From NCBI GenBank assembly GCA_050260355.1, contig JBLNBZ010000021.1, positions 1 through 64,000 on the forward strand: a stretch of DNA of 64,000 bases, written 5' to 3'. This document shows, piece after piece, positions 51,429 through 61,043 of the stretch. The stretch is from CADEFX01 sp050260355 (GTDB lineage Bacteria > Pseudomonadota > Alphaproteobacteria > Rhizobiales > Hyphomicrobiaceae). The notes beneath the pieces were generated by a model, which made no database searches, was not told where the DNA came from, and was given only the letters and a program-made list of their open reading frames with translations. The translations under genes and the position numbers were made by a program. Position 1 is the first letter of the stretch. The number at the start of each line of letters is the position of its first letter.

Positions 51429-53423
51429 TCACGACCGTTGATTGAACGCCACAACCGCGTCCCACACCGAATTGCTGTCGCCCAGGTAGCGCAGCCCGCC
51501 CCAGGCGCCATATCGGCTGACCGGCCCCGCCTCCACGAATTTGGACGGATACTTGCCTCCCATGGCGACGAAGCTGTTGAACATTGCCGTGTAGTTCGCG
51601 GCGTCCTCGGGTGTGTGGTTGCACCGCCTGTAGAACTCCATGAAACGCTCGCGCTCTTCTGTGGTGAGAGCGTCGAAGAACCTCGGATCGTTGTGGTTGC
51701 CGCCCTCGTACTGGATGAGACCGAGCCCGTTGGCGTCGGCGACCTTCTTCTGCGCTGCCCAGAATGCCGGGATCTTGCTCAAGCAATATGGCGCCTCCGT
51801 GTGGCGCCCATCGGTGCAATCCTCGTTCACTATTCGATTGAAATAGCTGTATTTTGTCGGCTCGCGGCCATCCTTGAAGCGCTTCTCGCTCTCATCCATC
51901 CATTCGAGCACCTTGGCCTTGTTCTCCTTCTTGAAGCCGCCGCCCCAGTAGCCGGTCACGGCGAGGTCGTCGAAGAGATCAGGGACCGTCAGCCCTGGCG
52001 CGTGCTCGGAGATATACAGCTTGACGCCCTCGAGCAGCCTGTTGGTCACGTACGGGCTGACTGTCTGCGTGGCGAGAACACCGCGCCACCTGCGGCGGCT
52101 GTCCAGGCCGTAGGTGTCGCGAACCACCCTCATGCAATGCGCCGCGAGGTAGCCCGCCATGCGGAGGTTGTCGTCGCCCGGAAACCTGCCGCGCGCCTGC
52201 GCCGCGAGCCAATGCGGGGCGTTGAACATCGAGTTCCAGAGCTCGTTGCCGAGCTCGAAATATGTGACGAGCGGAGGAGCGACGTTGTCTCTGAAATGCG
52301 CCGCCAGCGGAGCCAATTCCCTGGCGACGCTTTTCAGGTCGAGCGGCGACGTCAGCGACGCCCAGTTCGACGTGTACGGCCCGAATCCCGAGCTATCGAC
52401 ACCGGACAGAGCGAAGGTGCCGGCCTTCCGATCCGCATGGCTGACCGTGAACGTGCCTCTTTCGATTTGCGGCCAGTTGGTGGCGTAGGGAATGACCTTG
52501 TCTCCGTCCTCCCAGTTGTGGCCCGGCGCGGTGACGACCGCGGGATTGGCATTGCTGATGGTCTTGAGCCCCGACATCTTCCCGGTGCCGAGCACGTTGG
52601 GAATGCACACCCACGGATGCGACTGCACCTGCTTGGCCAGGGTCGACATGAGCGCGAGCGGCATGCCGCCCTTGATATGCGGCTTGCCCGTGTCGCCGCC
52701 GTAGCTGCAGTGCTCCGCAGTCGGGATGTCGGAGAAACGCAGCGTGCTGCGATTGTTGTTCGTGCACTGCCAATCCATGAAGCGGATAATGCCCGATCCT
52801 TCCCGGACCTTGGCCACCCAGTCGGGATTGAAGACTTCGCCGGCATCGAGGCGGGCTTCATGCCGCAGCTCGCACAGGCGGATGTTGCGCGGCGGGTCGT
52901 TGCGCAGCATGCCCGAGAACGAGACCCACATGCTGCTGACGTTGCCGGCCCAGGTCCATTCGATGCGGTTGCCGGCGCGAGTCGAGGCCGATGCGCCCGT
53001 GATCGAGACATTGCGTGCCGTGCCATCCCATTTGAGCACCCAGCGTTGGCCGGCGCGATCGACTCTATCCACGCCGCCCGGGGAGCCGACGTAGAAGATG
53101 CGAAGGAGGTGCGTGACGCCGCTCGGAAGCGGATTCACGAGCTCCCCGTTGGAGTCGAGGTAGCCGTCCCAAGGCGACTTGGGCAAGCCTGGAGGAATAT
53201 TGCTGAAGTGGTCGACGCCGTCTGCGATAACCTGAACCGGGGCGCCCTGCTTCCACACATTGAGAAGGGAATAGAAACCGGCGTAGTAGGTCAGGCCGTT
53301 CAGGCCAAGACAGATGCGGCCGTTCGGTTGAACCGGCTCGGCTCCGGGAGATGATGGATTCGATGTTGCAAGCGGCAGCGACGCAGCGCCGACCAGAAAG
53401 GATCTTCGCGATATAGACGACAT
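51429..53423 (-). CDS. Tat-exported glycoside-hydrolase-like protein
   Basis: A 664-residue secreted protein. The N-terminal SRRSFLVGAASLPLA is a Tat signal. The C-terminal half has clan GH-A features: a proposed acid/base E394 in FELGNELWN and a nucleophile candidate E573 in QYEGGNH. The N-terminal half looks beta-rich and may bind glycan. Its place between flippase and glycosyltransferase genes suggests an enzyme that trims or depolymerises the exopolysaccharide; the family was not identified with certainty and a non-enzymatic glycan-binding role is possible. Confidence 0.72.
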   Translation of the reverse strand: MSSISRRSFLVGAASLPLATSNPSSPGAEPVQPNGRICLGLNGLTYYAGFYSLLNVWKQGAPVQVIADGVDHFSNIPPGLPKSPWDGYLDSNGELVNPLPSGVTHLLRIFYVGSPGGVDRVDRAGQRWVLKWDGTARNVSITGASASTRAGNRIEWTWAGNVSSMWVSFSGMLRNDPPRNIRLCELRHEARLDAGEVFNPDWVAKVREGSGIIRFMDWQCTNNNRSTLRFSDIPTAEHCSYGGDTGKPHIKGGMPLALMSTLAKQVQSHPWVCIPNVLGTGKMSGLKTISNANPAVVTAPGHNWEDGDKVIPYATNWPQIERGTFTVSHADRKAGTFALSGVDSSGFGPYTSNWASLTSPLDLKSVARELAPLAAHFRDNVAPPLVTYFELGNELWNSMFNAPHWLAAQARGRFPGDDNLRMAGYLAAHCMRVVRDTYGLDSRRRWRGVLATQTVSPYVTNRLLEGVKLYISEHAPGLTVPDLFDDLAVTGYWGGGFKKENKAKVLEWMDESEKRFKDGREPTKYSYFNRIVNEDCTDGRHTEAPYCLSKIPAFWAAQKKVADANGLGLIQYEGGNHNDPRFFDALTTEERERFMEFYRRCNHTPEDAANYTAMFNSFVAMGGKYPSKFVEAGPVSRYGAWGGLRYLGDSNSVWDAVVAFNQRS

Positions 53424-53598
53424 CTACACGCAGCAGCCTGTGATGAAAAAATTGAAAAGTACGCACCAACCGATGTGATCGGCTTAGTCTTTAATCGTAT
53501 GATTGCCGTTGCACAAGCTTCTGGCCCGGACGCCGGATCGGCTCGAGCAACACGTAGTACTCAGCTCGTTTCTAACTGCGAAATTGCAAAGGTCGATT

Positions 53599-54891
53599 AT
53601 GCTCCGTCGACATCGCGTGTTGTTGATAGCTGAGGCTGCCAACCCGGAATGGGCCAGCGTCCCCCTCATCGGCTGGAGCCTATCGCGCGCGCTCGCCAAA
53701 GTCACTGATGCGCATCTCATCACCCACATCCGAAATCGGGACGCGGTGCTCCGCGCTGGACTGATCGAGGGTCGTGACTTCACCGCCATAAACAACGAGC
53801 ATGTCGCCGGGCCGGTGTGGAGGCTGGCTGATCGACTGCGCGGCGGCGCAGGGATTGGCTGGACGACGATGACGGCGTTCTCCTCACTCGCATACTACTC
53901 TTTCGAGCGCGAAATCTGGCGACAGTTCGGCACGCGCATCGCGGCCCATGAGTTCGATCTCGTTCACCGCATCACGCCGTTGAGCCCGACCCACCAGAGT
54001 CTCATCGCCAGGCGCCTGTCGAGACACAACGTCCCGTTCGTCATCGGTCCGCTCAACGGCGGTGTCCCCTGGCCCAAGGGCTTCAGAGACCGGCAGCACG
54101 CGGAGCGGGAATGGCTGTCCCACGTCCGCGCCGTATACAAGCTCATGCCGGGGTACCGATCCACGCGTCGGTTCAGCTCGGCGATCATTGCAGGATCGAG
54201 GTACACGTACGAGGAGATGCCTCGGTGGGCCAAAGAGAAATGCTCCATCATTCCCGAGAACGGCGTCGATCCCGGGCGCTTCAAGACCCCGCGCAGCCGG
54301 CAAGCATCGCTTGCATTGCGAGGGGCGTTTGTGGGACGGCTGGTTCCATACAAAGGCGCTGACATGCTTTTGGAGGCCGCCGCGAGCTTCCTCAGGCAAG
54401 GCCAGCTGGAGTTGCACATCGTTGGCGATGGGCCGCAACGAGGGGATCTCCAGTCACTGAGCGACCGGCTCGGGATTGGCGGCAAGGTCCGCTTTCACGG
54501 CTGGATTCCACATGTCGACGTGCATGCCATATTGCGAGAGTGCGATTTTCTGGCTTTGCCGAGTGTTCGTGAATTTGGTGGCGGAGTCGTTGTCGAGGCG
54601 ATGGCATTGGGGGTTGCGCCGATTGTGGCCGACTACGCCGGTCCTTCCGAGCTGGTCGATGACGCGACGGGCATTCGCGTGGCCTTTAGCAACAGGGAAA
54701 GCTTGATCGACGGCCTCAGGCGGGCAATCGAGCAGGCCATTCGGTCTCCGTACCTTCTCGATGAGCTCGGCGCTGCGGGCTACGAGCGGACCCAGAAGAA
54801 ACTGACCTGGGATGCCAAAGCCCGCAAAATACTCGCGATATACGAATGGGTCCTGAGCGGCGGCGAATGTCCCCAGCCTCTGCGACTCTGA
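53599..54891 (+). CDS. glycosyltransferase family 4
   Basis: A 430-residue GT4 enzyme with HRITPLSPTHQSL, IIPENGVDPGRF, FVGRLVPYKGADMLLEAA, VGDGPQRGDL and the donor motif in REFGGGVVVEAMALG. The ATG at 53599 follows AAAGG. It is on the plus strand, divergent from the Tat-exported protein (175 bp between starts) and convergent with the next GT4 gene (81 bp). Confidence 0.9.
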   Translation: MLRRHRVLLIAEAANPEWASVPLIGWSLSRALAKVTDAHLITHIRNRDAVLRAGLIEGRDFTAINNEHVAGPVWRLADRLRGGAGIGWTTMTAFSSLAYYSFEREIWRQFGTRIAAHEFDLVHRITPLSPTHQSLIARRLSRHNVPFVIGPLNGGVPWPKGFRDRQHAEREWLSHVRAVYKLMPGYRSTRRFSSAIIAGSRYTYEEMPRWAKEKCSIIPENGVDPGRFKTPRSRQASLALRGAFVGRLVPYKGADMLLEAAASFLRQGQLELHIVGDGPQRGDLQSLSDRLGIGGKVRFHGWIPHVDVHAILRECDFLALPSVREFGGGVVVEAMALGVAPIVADYAGPSELVDDATGIRVAFSNRESLIDGLRRAIEQAIRSPYLLDELGAAGYERTQKKLTWDAKARKILAIYEWVLSGGECPQPLRL

Positions 54892-54972
54892 AGGCGTGAA
54901 CGCTCGGTGGCAGAGTTCCAGCGCCTGAGAGTTTGCGTCCGACTCGCGAGACGCCATCTTCCCCAGCTCATA

Positions 54973-56187
54973 CTACGCCATTGCTTCCAGCTGACGTCTC
55001 AGCTCTCGAGCACTCATGCTGGAATTGAAGCGTTCGACGATCTTGGCTCGCCCGGCCGCAGAGAATTGCCTTGCCAGAGCCGGGTTACCGGCCATGAACC
55101 GAATAGCCTCTGCCAAGGTGCTCGGGTCTTTTGGCGGAACCAGGTAGCCATCCCTGCCATGCTCCACAAGCTCCGGTACGCCGCCCAAATTCGTGGCTAT
55201 AACCGGAGTTCCGCAGCTCATAGCCTCCATGATCGCGACGCCGAGCGGTTCGTGATGCGAGGCAAGCACAAAAAGATGCGCTGCCGTCAAACCCTGCAAG
55301 ACACGCTCCTCCCCGACTGCGCCGAGTAGCACGGCACTATCGGCAAGTTGGAGATCCGCGATCAGTCGCTCGAGCTCTTTGCGAAATCCGCTCCCTCCCG
55401 CCTCATCTTCGCCTGCGATTTCCAGGCGCACGCAGACGCCAGATTGCCTCAGCAACGACAACGCTTTGATCAGGTCCTGATGGCCTTTGACGAAGTTCAG
55501 GCGGCCGCACGAAAAGAGGCGCAGTGTCCCAGCGCCTTCCCAAGGCGAGTAGAGTTCTCGCCTCACGAACAGCTCAGGATCAACCCCCATCGGAGCCAGG
55601 CCTATTCTGGGCGGAAGGTCGTTCGGTATCTCCTGATGGACCTGCCTATACAGTCTGGATGTGATCGTGATGGCGAAGGCCGCGTGACGCCATTTGACCC
55701 TTTGCTGACGCCCATAGTCGGCAAGATCGCCGTGCAATGTCAGGCTATAGGTCATGCCCGCAAGTCGATTCGCAAACATCGCAACAAGCGCAGCGTTTGC
55801 ACATGAATGCGAATGGACATGCGTCAGGTTGTTGGCCCGCATATATACGATGAGGCGTATGGCGAGGACCAACGCAGCACAATCCAATACCAACCCGTTG
55901 AGCGATCTCTGCTCGGCGCTTCCTTTCAGGGCCCTGAATATCGCTCTTGGCCCCAGCCGCAGGGCACAGCCGATAATACTCGGCGCATCTCGCAGGCCCA
56001 CGTCCGTCAGATAGAATGTCTCCTGCTCGGCCGCTCGCGACCATTGGTGCGATCTGATCCTATTTGGGGGCCGGCGCGTGCTGATCAGATGTGTCTTGAT
56101 GCCCAGCCGCTGCAGCTCAGCGCGCTCGCGCCAAAACATGACATGCGTTTGGCCGGGAAACTCCGGAATGAGATAAGCTATTTGCAT
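54973..56187 (-). CDS. glycosyltransferase family 4, EpsD/WcaL-like
   Basis: A 404-residue GT4 enzyme. The N-terminal IPEFPGQTHVMFWRERAEL resembles colanic-acid WcaL-type enzymes; FSCGRLNFVKGHQDLIKAL, LGAVGEERVL and ASHHEPLGVAIMEAMSCGTP give the donor-binding domain. ATG 56187 is preferred over the upstream in-frame start, leaving 70 bp after the polymerase gene. It is the last gene of the minus-strand synthesis run. Confidence 0.88.
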   Translation of the reverse strand: MQIAYLIPEFPGQTHVMFWRERAELQRLGIKTHLISTRRPPNRIRSHQWSRAAEQETFYLTDVGLRDAPSIIGCALRLGPRAIFRALKGSAEQRSLNGLVLDCAALVLAIRLIVYMRANNLTHVHSHSCANAALVAMFANRLAGMTYSLTLHGDLADYGRQQRVKWRHAAFAITITSRLYRQVHQEIPNDLPPRIGLAPMGVDPELFVRRELYSPWEGAGTLRLFSCGRLNFVKGHQDLIKALSLLRQSGVCVRLEIAGEDEAGGSGFRKELERLIADLQLADSAVLLGAVGEERVLQGLTAAHLFVLASHHEPLGVAIMEAMSCGTPVIATNLGGVPELVEHGRDGYLVPPKDPSTLAEAIRFMAGNPALARQFSAAGRAKIVERFNSSMSARELRRQLEAMA

Positions 56188-56257
56188 CGGGCCGGTCAGC
56201 ATTCCACCATTGCTATGATGGCGCGATAACGATGGTGCCTCGACACCTGCGGGATTT

Positions 56258-57661
56258 CTAACGGCCAAAGGTGACTGCCTTCAATTGAGCCGATCCCCTC
56301 CGCGCTTGCGCAACTCCATATACCCCCTCCGCCCGTCCCAGCAGCGCCCCGGCGAGCAACCACGTCCACGGAGACAGCGACGCGTTGGGCAGCAGGTCAA
56401 TGACGTTGATGGCCACAATGAGCGCGAGCGCTGCCAGGAAGATCTGTTCCTCCGTGGTTTCTGCGAACTTGAGAGCGGATGCCGCGCGAGCGATGGCGAG
56501 CGCCAACAGACCGAACTCGGCAAGGAAGCCGACGAAGCCGTACTGCCCCATCGTGATGATCCAGCGTCCGTCCGTCACGCTGACATCGCGTCCGCTGTCA
56601 TCGTCGTAGACGCGGCTGCGACCGAAGCGCCCCCAGCCGAAAAGAAAGCGCCGCCAGGCGTGGTCCAGCAGCAGATCCTCGTTGTCGAAGCGAAACTTCA
56701 AGGACCCCGCGCGATCCTCACTGACCGACCGCGCCAGCTCCACCATGGTCCTCGTCGGAAACAGGTCGGCGGCGCGCAGGGTGGGATAGAGCAGCGCGAT
56801 CACCACCAGCGCCAGCGCGATGCGAACTTGGAGCTGCGGTTTGGTGAAGCGCACCAGGAGCATCAAAGCGGCGCCATAGATCAGAGCCCCCAGCGTCTTG
56901 CACAGCACCAGCACGACGCTCAGGTAAGCGGTAACACCCGCCGCGGGCAGCCGTAGCACCCTGCTCTGCGTCCGTGAATATGCGGCCGCCGCCACCGCCG
57001 TCGTCATGATGAAGAACGCCACCAGCAGGCCGTGTCCCAGGAACACGACAGGCCTGAACCCGCCCTCACGCATCTGCTGCACGAACGAATGCGGAAAATA
57101 CCCATAGATCCAGGTATGGAGCTGCGGGCTCATCCGGATCTCGAACAGCATCGGCAGCGAATAGAAGAGCCCCGCTGCAATGAGCACGCGCAGCACTTCT
57201 GCGTTGTCGACCGCTCTGCGGAAAAACTGCCGCCCCAGGAAGAACGGGATCAAGAACAGGAATTCGCCGACGACGGCGGACATGGCGTCATAGTGGCCGA
57301 CGCCTGGCAGAATGCGACCACCGATCGACACCGGATCGCCGTTGAACTCCGAGGTCACAAACGGACCAAGCAGGAAGGTGAGCAGCAGAACCTCTGGCAG
57401 CCCAAATCCGTTGCTCCATCGGACGGAGCGGCCGGCGATCAAGGTGCATCCGATCAGCGCCGAGAGGTTCGGGATCGAGACCTTGTCGAACTGCGGGATC
57501 ATCTCGAACTTGATGGTTGTACCGACCGGCAGCAGGAGATACCCGCCCAGGATCGTCCAGAGGGTCGCTTGGCGGAGTGGCCGCGTCTGATAGAGGAACA
57601 GAGCCACCGCCGGCCACGCAAGAAGCGCAATGATGGCGAACAGGTTCGGGTTCGGAGTCAT
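56258..57661 (-). CDS. Wzy-like polysaccharide polymerase (O-antigen ligase family)
   Basis: A 467-residue membrane protein with about ten to twelve helices and a large periplasmic loop containing RFGRSRVYDDDSGRD and TDGRWIITMGQYGFVG, as in Wzy/WaaL-type proteins. It would polymerise lipid-linked repeat units. Sequence conservation in this family is low, so the call rests on topology, loop pattern and its place between the priming transferase and a glycosyltransferase. Confidence 0.8.
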   Translation of the reverse strand: MTPNPNLFAIIALLAWPAVALFLYQTRPLRQATLWTILGGYLLLPVGTTIKFEMIPQFDKVSIPNLSALIGCTLIAGRSVRWSNGFGLPEVLLLTFLLGPFVTSEFNGDPVSIGGRILPGVGHYDAMSAVVGEFLFLIPFFLGRQFFRRAVDNAEVLRVLIAAGLFYSLPMLFEIRMSPQLHTWIYGYFPHSFVQQMREGGFRPVVFLGHGLLVAFFIMTTAVAAAAYSRTQSRVLRLPAAGVTAYLSVVLVLCKTLGALIYGAALMLLVRFTKPQLQVRIALALVVIALLYPTLRAADLFPTRTMVELARSVSEDRAGSLKFRFDNEDLLLDHAWRRFLFGWGRFGRSRVYDDDSGRDVSVTDGRWIITMGQYGFVGFLAEFGLLALAIARAASALKFAETTEEQIFLAALALIVAINVIDLLPNASLSPWTWLLAGALLGRAEGVYGVAQARRGSAQLKAVTFGR

Positions 57662-57713
57662 TCATGTCCTGCTTCGAGCGGACAGCCGCCGTTGCCGATC
57701 GCGAAGCCGCCGC

Positions 57714-59219
57714 TCAGTACGCGTTCTTTCCTTGAAGTGTCGCCGCGATGGTCATCAGAAGGATCTTCAAATCGAATAGGAGCGTCCAATTCTCGGTGTA
57801 ATAGATGTCGTACTTCACGCGTGCTTCCATCTGATCGACGAGCTTCGTCTCGCCGCGCAATCCGTTCACTTGAGCCCAGCCGGTGATGCCAGGCTTGACG
57901 CGATGCCGCGCAAAGTAGCCGCGGATCAATTGCGAGTACTCCTCGTTGTGGTCGATGGCGTGTGGCCGCGGGCCGACCAACGACATCGTGCCGTTGAGGA
58001 CATTGAACAACTGCGGCAACTCATCGAGGCTCCAGCGGCGCAGGAAGCGCCCCACACGCGTTACGCGCGGATCGTTGCGCGTCGCCTGGATGTTTCTTGC
58101 TGGCGCTGCCTCGGTCGCGGTCATCGTGCGAAACTTCCAGATCCGAAACACCTTGTTGACGAAGCCGTACCGCTCCTGGCGAAAGAATACGGGCCCTTTG
58201 CTGTCGAGCTTGATGGCTAATGCGATGACCGCCATCAAGGGCAGAAGCATCAGGGTCAGCAATGCTCCAAGGCCGTAGTCCAGCAGTGCCTTGCGTACCC
58301 CACCCCAACCGGCCAACGGCCGTCCCATGACCTCCACGAGTGGCGTGTCGCCGAAGTGATCCGGTGGTTGACGACAAGGCAGCCGAAACCCGATCAGGTC
58401 GGACGCCAGGTAGACGTTGACCGGAAGCTCGCGCAGCTTGGTGACTACCTGCATGATCCGGTCGTCCGCCGACCAAGGCAGCGCGATGATCACGTCGTCC
58501 ACGCTATGGGTGCGAATGTAGCGCTCCAAACCGTCCAGTCTTCCGAGCGTTGGCGCCCCTTGGATCGCGGGCGGAGCGCGATCCGCGTCAGTAAAGACGC
58601 CTGCAAGCGTGATGAAGCGCGGTTGCGTCTGCTCGATGTGGGCCAGGAGGCGCGTCGTCTGCTCGAAGGCACCCGCGACCACAACGTTTCTCGTAAACAC
58701 GCGCCGATCGGCAAGATGGCCGACGATACGGGACGCGACAACGCGAAACGCGATCGTCAGCACGCATGCGGAGACGGCAAAGGAAGCAATCCAGACGCGT
58801 GAGAACGTCGTAGAGATCTTCAAGGAGAAGGCAGCCGCCAGAAGGAACAGGAAGGTCGTCGCAGAGGCGATGACGATCTTGTCGAAGTAGGTGAGGGGCC
58901 GCATGATCGGCTCTAATTGATAGAGGCCCGCAAAGTTGAGCAGCGAAACGTTTACGAGCCACACAAAGCCGATAGCCGCCGCGTAGTAGCTGCCTTCCTC
59001 ATAGCGGTCACCCACCAGCGCATAGAATGACCCGATCGCTGCCAACAGGATCACCGCACTGTCCATGAAGGCGACGATACCGGGCACGACATTCGACGAG
59101 AATGAGAGCCTTTTCCTAGGCAGAAGATCAGGCTTGCACGCCTCCACGAGAGGGTCGACGCACATCACCCGCGCCCTCTGCGGATTCTGAAACCGGGCGC
59201 GACCTCGCACATTTGTCAT
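57714..59219 (-). CDS. undecaprenyl-phosphate sugar phosphotransferase (WcaJ-like)
   Basis: A 501-residue polyprenyl phosphohexose transferase. The N-terminal part has four helices and a CoA-binding-like domain (RNVVVAGAFEQTTRLLAHI); the C-terminal bacterial sugar transferase domain has FFRQERYGFVNKVFRIWKFR, WSLDELPQLFNVL, SLVGPRPHA and KPGITGWAQVNGLRG. It transfers hexose-1-phosphate, often glucose-1-phosphate, to undecaprenyl phosphate, the first step of repeat-unit assembly. The ATG at 59219 has GGGGGA upstream. Confidence 0.93.
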   Translation of the reverse strand: MTNVRGRARFQNPQRARVMCVDPLVEACKPDLLPRKRLSFSSNVVPGIVAFMDSAVILLAAIGSFYALVGDRYEEGSYYAAAIGFVWLVNVSLLNFAGLYQLEPIMRPLTYFDKIVIASATTFLFLLAAAFSLKISTTFSRVWIASFAVSACVLTIAFRVVASRIVGHLADRRVFTRNVVVAGAFEQTTRLLAHIEQTQPRFITLAGVFTDADRAPPAIQGAPTLGRLDGLERYIRTHSVDDVIIALPWSADDRIMQVVTKLRELPVNVYLASDLIGFRLPCRQPPDHFGDTPLVEVMGRPLAGWGGVRKALLDYGLGALLTLMLLPLMAVIALAIKLDSKGPVFFRQERYGFVNKVFRIWKFRTMTATEAAPARNIQATRNDPRVTRVGRFLRRWSLDELPQLFNVLNGTMSLVGPRPHAIDHNEEYSQLIRGYFARHRVKPGITGWAQVNGLRGETKLVDQMEARVKYDIYYTENWTLLFDLKILLMTIAATLQGKNAY

Positions 59220-59250
59220 TCCCCCGTTTGGCACCGGCTCTCCGGCCGGC

Positions 59251-60414
59251 CTAAGGTAAGAGCGTCCAGTCACGAACGGCGGACAGGAATATTGCGTTGG
59301 ACGACGCATCGCCGGCGTCGTCTGTCCTGTGGGCGAACCGGTAGGAGAGCTCGGCACGCCAATCCGGCGTCAGCCGGTACCCATAGGTGACCGACGCCCT
59401 GAAATAGTCGGCAGTGCCGAAGTCCACTCCGTCCAGCGATTTGGCGTGGTCGAAGGCGCCATACAGCAGAAGATCGGAGGAGCGATTGATCTCCTGGCGC
59501 ACACGGACTCCGGCGGACGTACGATTCTGGACATCGCCAACGACATTCGGCGCGATCGAGTGCGCCGCAAACACCGACAGCTGGGTGCCCGCAAGCGGCC
59601 TGTAGATCAATTGGAGATCTCCGAGCCAACTGGCACTCGTCTCAATGACTTGAGGGTTTAGCGCGTCGTCGACATCAGTCCTGTGTGCTCCGGCTCCAGC
59701 GGCAGCCTTCAGGGTCAGCCGTTTGGTGAGTTGGGAGTCCACGCCGACCATAGCTCTCATGAATATCGTCTGCGGATTGCCGGGAGCGTCCCGGTCCATG
59801 AACTCGAACTGCACGGACGTCGTCAGATCCGTCGTCGGATTGAGCCGGCGGATCCAAGCCCCCGTCGTCGTCAAGCCGACGTAGGGCACCGCGCCGAGCA
59901 CGGTGAAGTCGACGTCCACCGACGTACCGCGGACTGACCACGCGATTGAATCCAGCGGCGATACGCGCCGTTGCAGGCCGGCATCCAGGGTATAGGTGCT
60001 GATGTCGCCCTTGGCGACCACCACTCCAGTGTCGGCGATCTGCGCAGACACCGCGTCCTGCAGTCGCCAGGAACCTGTCAGATAGTACTTGGTGAGCGAA
60101 TCGAGCTTTTCGATCCTGATGCTGGCTCCGTTGTTCAACGGGGTTGCAAAGTCGTCGGTGCCAGGCCCCGTCAGGGCGCGGTAGCTCAAGTCCGCATTGG
60201 CCTCAATTCGCATGCCCGGCAGCCGAGCCACCGTGCTCATGAAGACTTCGCTGGCGAATTCATACGTTTCGCCGGGCGAGTTGTTCCTCAGAGCCCTGTT
60301 ATCGTTGGCTTCCGCGCTTTCGCGGAACTGCACCTTTGCGCTCCAGTCGGCCGCAATGGCATTGGGCGCCCAAAGGGCGCAGCACAGGCCAACAAAAGCA
60401 ATCTCCTTCCGCAC
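59251..60414 (-). CDS. outer-membrane beta-barrel protein, exopolysaccharide locus
   Basis: A 387-residue exported protein with a signal peptide (IAFVGLCCALWAPNAIA) and alternating amphipathic strands through the mature part, ending in an aromatic-rich VRDWTLL. It resembles the beta-barrel proteins found in exosortase-associated exopolysaccharide loci and may form or support the outer-membrane route for the polymer. The GTG start has AGGA upstream. It lies between the Wza-like protein and the priming transferase. Confidence 0.72.
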   Translation of the reverse strand: MRKEIAFVGLCCALWAPNAIAADWSAKVQFRESAEANDNRALRNNSPGETYEFASEVFMSTVARLPGMRIEANADLSYRALTGPGTDDFATPLNNGASIRIEKLDSLTKYYLTGSWRLQDAVSAQIADTGVVVAKGDISTYTLDAGLQRRVSPLDSIAWSVRGTSVDVDFTVLGAVPYVGLTTTGAWIRRLNPTTDLTTSVQFEFMDRDAPGNPQTIFMRAMVGVDSQLTKRLTLKAAAGAGAHRTDVDDALNPQVIETSASWLGDLQLIYRPLAGTQLSVFAAHSIAPNVVGDVQNRTSAGVRVRQEINRSSDLLLYGAFDHAKSLDGVDFGTADYFRASVTYGYRLTPDWRAELSYRFAHRTDDAGDASSNAIFLSAVRDWTLLP

Positions 60415-60450
60415 CGAGAATCCTAATGAACTAAATTGGACCAGATGAAC

Positions 60451-61023
60451 TCATTCCCAAAAATTCTTCTCAGGCACGATGATGACATCGCCTGGCTGCA
60501 GCTCGACATTGCCCTCGCTGTCCCTTCCGGCTTCGAATGCGGCATAGTCGAACAAAATCGTGGACTCGACTCCGTTTACTTTCCGCCGCACTTGAATCCG
60601 CTTTCTGGCCGCGAACTGCCCCAAGCCGCCTGACATGGCGATCGCCTGCACGACACTCATGCCGGAGCGCAGAACGTAAGGACCCGGCTTGTTCACCTCG
60701 CCCGTTATGTAGAACCGTGGCCTTTGCTCTTCATCCGGCTTGGCAACCGCAACCACCGACACCGTGATATCGAGGGCTCCGGCGTACTTGTCCTTCAGCT
60801 TGGCGCGCAGAACCTTCTCGAGCGCCTGCGGCGTCAACCCTTCCGCCTTGATTTGCCCGGCCAGAGGGAAGGCGATGGATCCGTTTGGGCCAATGACGAT
60901 TTGACGATCCAGCTTCGGGTCCTGGTACACGGAAACCGCAATCGTGTCGCCGGGTTGAAGCTCCTGGGCTGTCGCTCCTCCTCCCCACGCACACAGCGCC
61001 AGAACAATCAGAAGGCCTCTCAT
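60451..61023 (-). CDS. polysaccharide export protein (Wza-like, SLBB domain)
   Basis: A 190-residue periplasmic protein with a signal peptide (LIVLALCAWGGGATA), a Poly_export domain (LQPGDTIAVSVYQDPKL, then IGPNGSIAFPLAG) and one SLBB domain (RFYITGEVNKPGPYVLRSG). It forms the export channel with an outer-membrane partner. It is shorter than E. coli Wza and lacks the C-terminal amphipathic helix that spans the outer membrane, so the beta-barrel protein next door may serve instead. AAGGGG precedes the ATG. Confidence 0.92.
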   Translation of the reverse strand: MRGLLIVLALCAWGGGATAQELQPGDTIAVSVYQDPKLDRQIVIGPNGSIAFPLAGQIKAEGLTPQALEKVLRAKLKDKYAGALDITVSVVAVAKPDEEQRPRFYITGEVNKPGPYVLRSGMSVVQAIAMSGGLGQFAARKRIQVRRKVNGVESTILFDYAAFEAGRDSEGNVELQPGDVIIVPEKNFWE

Positions 61024-61043
61024 AACAGAGCCCCTTCACGGAC

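Noticed and set aside
51372..53354. Plus-strand open frame of 660 codons opposite the Tat-exported protein
   Set aside because: Arg/Ala/Val-rich shadow without motifs; the minus-strand frame has a Tat signal and catalytic-type motifs.
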